From Minisyncoccota bacterium (GTDB lineage Bacteria > Patescibacteriota > Minisyncoccia > UBA6257 > HR35), in contig CALIVE010000031.1 in assembly GCA_938048445.1 (NCBI GenBank), forward strand, positions 1 through 5,360: a stretch of 5,360 bases of DNA. Direction: 5' to 3'. How positions within the stretch are numbered: the first letter of the stretch is position 1; every line of letters starts with the position of its first letter. A program made the position numbers and the translations under genes. Below, piece by piece: positions 1-4,492 of the stretch. Below the pieces are notes generated by a model. It saw nothing but the letters and a program-made list of their open reading frames with translations, was not told where the DNA came from and ran no database searches.

Positions 1-845
1 TCGAACAAAATTTTGATGACTATGAAATAGTTGTTGTTAATAATGGTGATGAAAAAGTAGAAGATATTATTGAAAAAAATAAAAAAAATCGAGAAGTAAA
101 ATTAATTAACTATAATGAAAAAAGATCGCCAGCAGTTTCAGCAAATATTGGCATAAAAAATTCTCACGGAGAATGGATTTGCTTTTTAGACGATGATGAC
201 GAACTTCTTCCTTATTATCTGGAAGAATTGAACAAAAATATAGAACCTAATGATAATTGGTTGTTGATAACGGGAATTTTAAAAAAGGGAAATAAAGAGA
301 AGGTATTTATACTTAAAGAACTTTCAAAAAATAAAATAGTTCTCGATCCTTTTAAGCTTTTGTTTAAAATGGATTATATCTATAAATGGGCTAACATAAT
401 TAGAAGAGAAATTTATGAAAATTTAGGTTATTTTGATGAAAATTTACCTGTGGCAGAAGATATAGATTTTACATGGAGGTTATCATTGAATGGTTATAAA
501 TTCAAATTTATAGAAAAACCGCTGTATTTTTATCAATATTCCGTACTTCGAAGAAAAATGGGGAAAAATATCCAAGCTTATACTATTATGCATAAAAAAT
601 TTAAGAATTTATTGATAAAAGATAGACAAATTTATGCAAAGTTTTATTATAATTTAGGATGGTTTTATCTCCGCCTTAAAGAAGATAAAAAAGCTTATAG
701 GTATTTTAAAAAATCATTCTTTCTAAAGCCGGGGTTTAAATCATTTATAAGAATACTTGAAACAAAACTTGAGCTTAACAAGAAATTTAATTTTGAAAAA
801 TTTCTTAACAAAATAACAGGCAGGTTTTGGTTATTAGAAGATTAG
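1..845 (+). CDS. Family 2 glycosyltransferase with TPR-like C-terminal tail, 5'-truncated
   Basis: This enzyme probably transfers a sugar from a nucleotide-sugar donor onto a growing surface glycan at the cytoplasmic side of the membrane. The codon frame begins at base 3 and gives 280 residues to the TAG at 843-845. The N-terminus lies outside the window; compared with GT-A folds only about the first 20-30 residues seem missing. Visible are the second beta strand (EIVVVNNGD, residues 8-16), the NIGI segment (48-51), the donor/metal-binding acidic motif FLDDDD (61-66) and the acceptor-side AEDIDFTWRL motif (151-160). Residues about 212-245 look like a single TPR-type helical hairpin (YYNLGWFYLRLKEDKKAYRYF), an add-on seen in some GT2 proteins. 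An internal TTG at 228 is not the start, because the frame is open and conserved upstream of it. The next glycosyltransferase begins one base after the stop, so they are probably cotranscribed. Donor and acceptor cannot be told. Confidence 0.9.
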   Translation, partial: EQNFDDYEIVVVNNGDEKVEDIIEKNKKNREVKLINYNEKRSPAVSANIGIKNSHGEWICFLDDDDELLPYYLEELNKNIEPNDNWLLITGILKKGNKEKVFILKELSKNKIVLDPFKLLFKMDYIYKWANIIRREIYENLGYFDENLPVAEDIDFTWRLSLNGYKFKFIEKPLYFYQYSVLRRKMGKNIQAYTIMHKKFKNLLIKDRQIYAKFYYNLGWFYLRLKEDKKAYRYFKKSFFLKPGFKSFIRILETKLELNKKFNFEKFLNKITGRFWLLED

Positions 846-846
846 A

Positions 847-1917
847 ATGAAAAAAATTCTAATCAATTTTCTTTATTGGGGTGAAAGAGAAACAGGGCTT
901 TATAGATCTGGTTATAATATTATTAAAAACCTTGCTGAAATTTCAGAAGAAAAATTATTTTGTATTACTAACTACTATAATGATTTAAATTTCCAAAATT
1001 TAGAAATAATACCGAAGAATTTGAAATTTAAAAAACCTGTTTTTAAAACCATTGAGTCTCAATTTTACTTATTGAACATAATAAAAAAAATTAATCCTGA
1101 TATTATTTTTAATCCTTTCCATTATGGAGTTATTTTAAAAAAAGTAAATCAAGTAACTATTATTTATGATTTAATTCATATAACAATATTCAGAGCAAGA
1201 AAATCTTCATATTTCTATCATCGATTTATCTTGAGAAAATTACTAAATAATTGTAGATTCATATTAACGCCATCCCATGCTACTAAAAATGATTTAATGA
1301 ATTTTTTTAAAATCAATGAAGAAAAAATAAAAGTTTTATATTTAGGTATCGAAGAAAAATTCCAAAATTTAAACTTACCTAAGGAAAATTTCTTCTTAAT
1401 TGTCAATCCAACTTTTCCATATAAAAATGTAGATTATATAATCAAAATTTGGAGAAAATTCAATATTGAAGAAAAATTAATAATTGTAGGTTATACAACG
1501 AAATGTATTAAGTATAGGAATTATCTAAAAAATTTAGTTAAAAAGTTAAACCTTCAAGACAAAGTTTCCTTTTTAGGTAGAGTAAGCGATGAAGAATTGA
1601 TTGAACTTTACAATAAAGCAAGAGGATTGATATCAGCTTCTTTAAAAGAAGGATTCAATTTAACACCCTTGGAAGCTTTGGCATGTGGTACGCCTGTTAT
1701 CTTATCTGATATTCCTGTTCATAAAGAAATCTATGGAGAGATTGGGATATTTTTTGATTTAAATAATGAGGAAAGTTTTATAAATGCGTTAGCTCAAGTC
1801 AAAAAGTTAAATAATGGTGATTTTGAAAAAAGAAGGACTGAGTTTTTAAGAAAATTTAGTTGGCAGAAAACAGCTGAAGAAATTTATAAAATAATTAAAG
1901 AATGTATCAGAGGGTAG
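847..1917 (+). CDS. Family 4 glycosyltransferase (GT-B fold)
   Basis: This is a retaining glycosyltransferase that likely adds one sugar of a lipid-linked or surface glycan. The 356 residues match the usual GT4 length. The N-terminal Rossmann half opens with MKKILINFLYWG and a Gly-rich acceptor loop (about 12-22). It continues with TIIYDLIH (about 104-111) and a TPSHATKNDL segment typical of the domain end. The C-terminal donor half has FLIVNPTFPYKN, a VSFLGRVSDEELIELY segment, and the family's E-x7-E signature, Glu268 and Glu276, within EGFNLTPLEALACGTPVI. The ATG at 847 follows the previous stop by one base with only a weak purine-rich stretch upstream, which suggests translational coupling. 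Its last 16 bases overlap the start of the phosphoglycosyl transferase gene. The fold and class are secure; the sugar specificity is not predictable from the sequence. Confidence 0.93.
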   Translation: MKKILINFLYWGERETGLYRSGYNIIKNLAEISEEKLFCITNYYNDLNFQNLEIIPKNLKFKKPVFKTIESQFYLLNIIKKINPDIIFNPFHYGVILKKVNQVTIIYDLIHITIFRARKSSYFYHRFILRKLLNNCRFILTPSHATKNDLMNFFKINEEKIKVLYLGIEEKFQNLNLPKENFFLIVNPTFPYKNVDYIIKIWRKFNIEEKLIIVGYTTKCIKYRNYLKNLVKKLNLQDKVSFLGRVSDEELIELYNKARGLISASLKEGFNLTPLEALACGTPVILSDIPVHKEIYGEIGIFFDLNNEESFINALAQVKKLNNGDFEKRRTEFLRKFSWQKTAEEIYKIIKECIRG

Positions 1918-2507
1918 GGAAGAGAATTTTCGACTTAATTTTAGGGCTTTTATTATTGCCATTTTTTACAATTTTAATCTTATTTTTATCTTTTTATGTT
2001 ATCTTAGTTGATGGCTGGCCACCCTTTTATATTTCCCGAAGAGTAGGAGAAAATAGGAAAGTTTTTGGAATGTATAAAATTAGAACAATGAAACGTGACT
2101 CTGAAAAAATCCTTAGTGAACTTTTAAAAGAAGAGGGGTTTCAAAAATTATGGAAGAAATATCAAAAATTAAAGCCTGATCCAAGATTAATAAAAGGAGG
2201 ATTATTCATTCGAAGGCATTCTTTAGATGAATTGCCACAAATTTTTAATATATTAAAAGGAGAAATGTCTTTTGTCGGACCAAGGCCTCATCCAGAAAAT
2301 GAAGTTGATGATAGTTTCCCCAATGAGATATTTAGTGTTAAACCCGGTTTAACAGGTCTTTGGCAAGTTTCAGGTAGAAATGATTTGTCTTTAGAAGAAA
2401 AAATAAAACTTGATCTCAAGTACATTCAAAACATAAATTTTTTAACTGATCTACAAATCCTTATAAAAACAATTAAAGAGGTAATATTCCCTAAAGGTGC
2501 GTATTAA
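1902..2507 (+). CDS. Polyprenyl-phosphate phosphoglycosyl transferase (bacterial sugar transferase, WbaP/PglC type)
   Basis: This membrane enzyme transfers a sugar-1-phosphate from a nucleotide sugar to undecaprenyl phosphate, the first committed step of a lipid-linked glycan. At 201 residues it is the minimal catalytic form, without the extra N-terminal membrane helices of full-length WbaP. Residues about 9-37 form the hydrophobic, probably re-entrant, membrane segment, followed by FYISRRVGENRKVFGMYKIRTM. The catalytic Asp-Glu pair is Asp109-Glu110 in SLDELPQIFN. Next come the GEMSFVGPRP motif and PGLTGLWQVSGRNDLS, both hallmarks of PF02397. The ATG at 1902 gives the expected family start (a short basic stretch before the hydrophobic segment) and overlaps the GT4 gene by 16 bases, supporting one operon. 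The stop codon overlaps that of the convergent Nudix gene. The sugar transferred is not evident. Confidence 0.95.
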   Translation: MYQRVGKRIFDLILGLLLLPFFTILILFLSFYVILVDGWPPFYISRRVGENRKVFGMYKIRTMKRDSEKILSELLKEEGFQKLWKKYQKLKPDPRLIKGGLFIRRHSLDELPQIFNILKGEMSFVGPRPHPENEVDDSFPNEIFSVKPGLTGLWQVSGRNDLSLEEKIKLDLKYIQNINFLTDLQILIKTIKEVIFPKGAY

Positions 2508-2518
2508 ACTATGTTTAA
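2504..2518. terminator. Weak hairpin at the convergent gene ends (possible terminator)
   Basis: TTAAAC (2504-2509) and GTTTAA (2513-2518) form a perfect 6-base inverted repeat around a 3-base loop. It covers both convergent stop codons. On the + strand a T-rich stretch (2521-2527) follows; on the - strand no T run follows. The stem has a single G-C pair, so it would be unstable, and AT-rich DNA yields such repeats by chance. It is the only candidate terminator for the glycan operon inside this junction. Confidence 0.2.
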
Positions 2519-2911
2519 AATTTTCTTTACTTCGGGATCAATATCTGTAGTGAAATAATTTTTCAATTCTTCTGGTTTAACCCATCTTACCTCCTCAATT
2601 TCATCAACTTCTTCAATCTCCTGAACAGGCTCATCCTGCTCAAGTTCACATAAAAAATAAGCAATCATTACAAAAGAATCGGGGTGGATTCTTAAATGAA
2701 TTTGTCTCAATGGTTTTACTTTATAGCCTGTTTCGACTAAAATTTCTTTAACAACTCTTTCCTCTCTTGTTTCATTTGGTTCTATTTTCCCACCAGGAAA
2801 TGCCCAAATAAATTCTTTTCCTGTTTCAGTAATTTCTGGTTTTTTTCTTTTTATTATTAAGACTTCTCCCTTTTTATTTAAAACTATTCCGACAACCACA
2901 AAGTTATTCAT
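2504..2911 (-). CDS. Nudix hydrolase with altered Nudix box
   Basis: Nudix proteins hydrolyse nucleoside diphosphates linked to another moiety, such as damaged dNTPs, nucleotide sugars or ADP-ribose. The 135 residues match the minimal single-domain length. The N-terminal strand FVVVGIVLNKKGEVLIIKR and the approach WAFPGGKIEPNE are typical. The Nudix box spans residues 41-63: Gly41, Glu47, then Lys55-Glu56, Glu60, Gly62. Relative to G-x5-E-x7-R-E-U-x-E-E-x-G-U, the Arg is Lys55 and the first Glu of the final pair is Val59, while the second (Glu60) is kept. The acidic stretch at about 111-127 (EIEEVDEIEEVRWVKPEEL) is the common beta-strand and helix before the C-terminus. The gene lies 19 bases downstream of the CapA-like gene on the same strand and may share its transcript. 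The substrate is unknown, and the missing acidic residue leaves catalytic strength uncertain. Confidence 0.88.
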   Translation of the reverse strand: MNNFVVVGIVLNKKGEVLIIKRKKPEITETGKEFIWAFPGGKIEPNETREERVVKEILVETGYKVKPLRQIHLRIHPDSFVMIAYFLCELEQDEPVQEIEEVDEIEEVRWVKPEELKNYFTTDIDPEVKKILNIV

Positions 2912-2922
2912 TAAAAAATTTT

Positions 2923-2928
2923 ATTATA
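2923..2928 (-). promoter_or_regulatory. Candidate -10 element (TATAAT) before the Nudix gene
   Basis: A perfect TATAAT on the - strand lies in the 19-base gap, with 11 bases between it and the ATG. Transcription from it would give an almost leaderless mRNA, which fits the absence of a Shine-Dalgarno sequence. No convincing -35 is seen about 17 bases upstream, and TATAAT is common by chance in this base composition. Confidence 0.25.
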
Positions 2929-2930
2929 TT

Positions 2931-3917
2931 TTATTTAAAAACAATTAATTTATCTTTTTCTCTTAAAGTTTTAGTTTTAAATTCTTGACATAAAATTTCC
3001 ATTTTACTCATTATCCTTTCTCGATCTTCATCTTCTGCCAAATTTACTCGAAAATCTTTTATAATAACAGGATATAATTCAAAAATAGCGGTGGAAGTCT
3101 GCGTTTCGTCTGCGGTTGTCTGCGTATAAACAAAAATAAAACTCTCATCATTTCTTTCAATTTCATCAACTGCATAGTCATCAATAAAATCTCCTACACT
3201 ATATAAAATAAACTTCTCTTTATAAACTTCAATACCTCTAAAAATGTGTGGTGAGTGACCAAAAATTAAGTCAGCTCCGATCTCAATAAATTTATGAGCA
3301 AAAATAATATGCTCTTTTAATGGTTTATAACCCCAATTAGGCCCCCAATGAGCTGAGACAATTAAATAATCAACAAGCTTTTTAGTTTCTTTAATGAGAT
3401 TTTTCAAATAATCTACATTCTTTCCTTTCTCTGTTAATTCAACATAAAATATCCCTGGCTTATTTTTTTCTGCAGACCAAGCTGGTTCATTGTCAGTAAA
3501 AGCTATAAACCCTATTTTCTTATTTTTAACTTCTAAGATAACAGGCTGAGAAGCTTCTTCTAAATTTTTGCCTGCTCCAGCGTAATAAATTTTATTGTCT
3601 TTCAGGATATTCAACATCTCAAACATTGCCTCATAACCATAATCTAAAGTATGATTATTTGCTAAGGAAACTATATTAATATTAGCAACCTTCAAAACCT
3701 CAATATTTTTAGCATCACTGCGAAAATGAAAAACTTTTGGAGTAATTGACCACGGTTCACCTTTATCAGAAATCACGCATTCTAAATTACAAATTCTTAA
3801 ATCTGCTTGCTGAAAGATAGGCAAAGTATTACCCCAAACATACTCGGGATTTTTTATCTTCAAAATTTCATTTACCAATCTTCCAATCATTACATCGCCA
3901 ACAAATAAAATCTTCAT
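2931..3917 (-). CDS. CapA-like protein (PGA_cap, metallophosphatase fold) carrying a small repeat insert
   Basis: This belongs to the CapA/PgsA-like family (PF09587), related to calcineurin-type phosphatases and named for a role in poly-gamma-glutamate capsule synthesis. For short, soluble members the actual reaction is poorly known. Conserved motifs appear in order: GDVMIGR (7-13), NLECVIS (44-50), LANNHTLDYG (85-94), SAHWGPNWG (188-196), GHSPHIFRGIE (220-230) and YSVGDFIDDY (239-248). These supply the Asp, Asn and His residues expected to bind metal. The 328 residues show no signal peptide or membrane helix, so the protein is predicted to be cytoplasmic. Residues about 265-276 (TQTTADETQTST), between two predicted C-terminal beta strands, are encoded by the CGCAGAC repeat and do not look like family sequence. 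The ATG at 3917 gives the standard start MKILFVGD and faces the nitroreductase gene across 31 bases. A capsule role is doubtful without the other pgs/cap genes nearby. Confidence 0.9.
   Translation of the reverse strand: MKILFVGDVMIGRLVNEILKIKNPEYVWGNTLPIFQQADLRICNLECVISDKGEPWSITPKVFHFRSDAKNIEVLKVANINIVSLANNHTLDYGYEAMFEMLNILKDNKIYYAGAGKNLEEASQPVILEVKNKKIGFIAFTDNEPAWSAEKNKPGIFYVELTEKGKNVDYLKNLIKETKKLVDYLIVSAHWGPNWGYKPLKEHIIFAHKFIEIGADLIFGHSPHIFRGIEVYKEKFILYSVGDFIDDYAVDEIERNDESFIFVYTQTTADETQTSTAIFELYPVIIKDFRVNLAEDEDRERIMSKMEILCQEFKTKTLREKDKLIVFK
3088..3128 (-). repeat. Short copy of the CGCAGAC repeat inside the CapA-like gene
   Basis: On the coding (-) strand there are three exact CGCAGAC units, at + coordinates 3118-3124, 3108-3114 and 3097-3103, spaced 10 and 11 bases. 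Positions 3093-3128 match 4926-4961 of the fusion gene at 32 of 36 bases, with all four differences transitions. The match includes the bases between units, so the two copies are homologous segments. Here the repeat is read in frame as TQTTADETQTST, a different codon phase from the matching part of the other copy. The region is clearly richer in G+C than its flanks. Confidence 0.85.
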
Positions 3918-3948
3918 TAAAATATTTTATAATTACTTTTAAGAATTA
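3918..3948. promoter_or_regulatory. Divergent intergenic region with palindrome and overlapping -10 candidates
   Basis: These 31 bases separate the start codons of the CapA-like gene (-) and the nitroreductase gene (+), so both promoters must be here or inside the coding regions. A perfect 12-base palindrome, TAAAATATTTTA, spans 3918-3929 directly upstream of the CapA-like ATG. A perfect TATAAT (+) lies at 3928-3933 and a TATAAA (-) at 3931-3926, so the two would compete for polymerase. Either would give a leader of only a few bases. No clear -35 elements or ribosome binding sites are visible. In AT-rich DNA all of these can occur by chance. Confidence 0.35.
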
Positions 3949-4467
3949 ATGGAGTTTGAAGAAGTAATAAAAAATAGAAAATCAATTAGAAAATTTAAAG
4001 ATAATGGAATTTCTGACGAATTAATTTATAAACTTATTGAATTAGCTAATCTTTCACCTTCTGCAGGTAATCTCCAAGCTCGGAGTGTAATAATTGTAAA
4101 AAATGAAGAGATTAAAAAAGAAATTGCTAAAATCTGTTATGAACAAGACTTTATATCAAAAGCTCCAGTGGTTTTTGTAGTATTCGCTAATTTAGACGAA
4201 TCCGCAGAAAGATATGGAGAGAGAGGTAAAAATTTATACGCCCTTCAAGATGCCACAATTTTCACTTCTTACTTGCAATTAATTGCCACTAATTATGGCC
4301 TAAGCTCATGTTGGGTTGGTGCATTTGATGAAAATGCTTTAAAAAAATTATTCAACATAAAGGAAAATTTAAAACCAATTGCTGTTTTACCCATAGGATA
4401 TTCAGCTGAAGAAAAGAAAAGACCACCGAGAAAATCAATTAAAGAACTAATTATAAGAGAAATTTAA
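3949..4467 (+). CDS. Nitroreductase family FMN-dependent oxidoreductase
   Basis: Members of this family (PF00881) are cytoplasmic homodimers that bind FMN and use NAD(P)H to reduce nitroaromatics, quinones or flavins; some have other specialised roles. The 172 residues match the compact subgroup. FMN-contact motifs are visible: RKSIRKF near residues 10-16, SPSAGNLQ (36-43), the central helix QDATIFTSYLQLIATNYGLSSCWVGAF, and LKPIAVLPIGY before a basic tail (EEKKRPPRKSIKELI). The ATG at 3949 gives the classic start MEFEEVIKNRKSIRKF. It lacks a clear Shine-Dalgarno sequence. The alkyltransferase fusion gene begins 25 bases after the stop on the same strand, so the two are probably cotranscribed. 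The physiological substrate cannot be inferred. Confidence 0.93.
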   Translation: MEFEEVIKNRKSIRKFKDNGISDELIYKLIELANLSPSAGNLQARSVIIVKNEEIKKEIAKICYEQDFISKAPVVFVVFANLDESAERYGERGKNLYALQDATIFTSYLQLIATNYGLSSCWVGAFDENALKKLFNIKENLKPIAVLPIGYSAEEKKRPPRKSIKELIIREI

Positions 4468-4492
4468 ATTTAATCTTCTTTATTTTCAATTT

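Noticed and set aside
228..845. A TTG at 228 as the start of the first glycosyltransferase
   Set aside because: The same frame is open back to base 3 and encodes conserved GT2 elements (EIVVVNNGD, FLDDDD), so the gene enters from outside the window.
1218..1406. A 62-codon open frame on the - strand
   Set aside because: It lies wholly inside the well-supported GT4 gene, has no recognisable domain, and is expected by chance in this composition.
3469..3478. A CTGCAGAC word in the CapA-like gene as another repeat copy
   Set aside because: It is isolated, on the opposite strand sense from the real copy, not spaced at 10 or 11 from another unit, and encodes ordinary family sequence.
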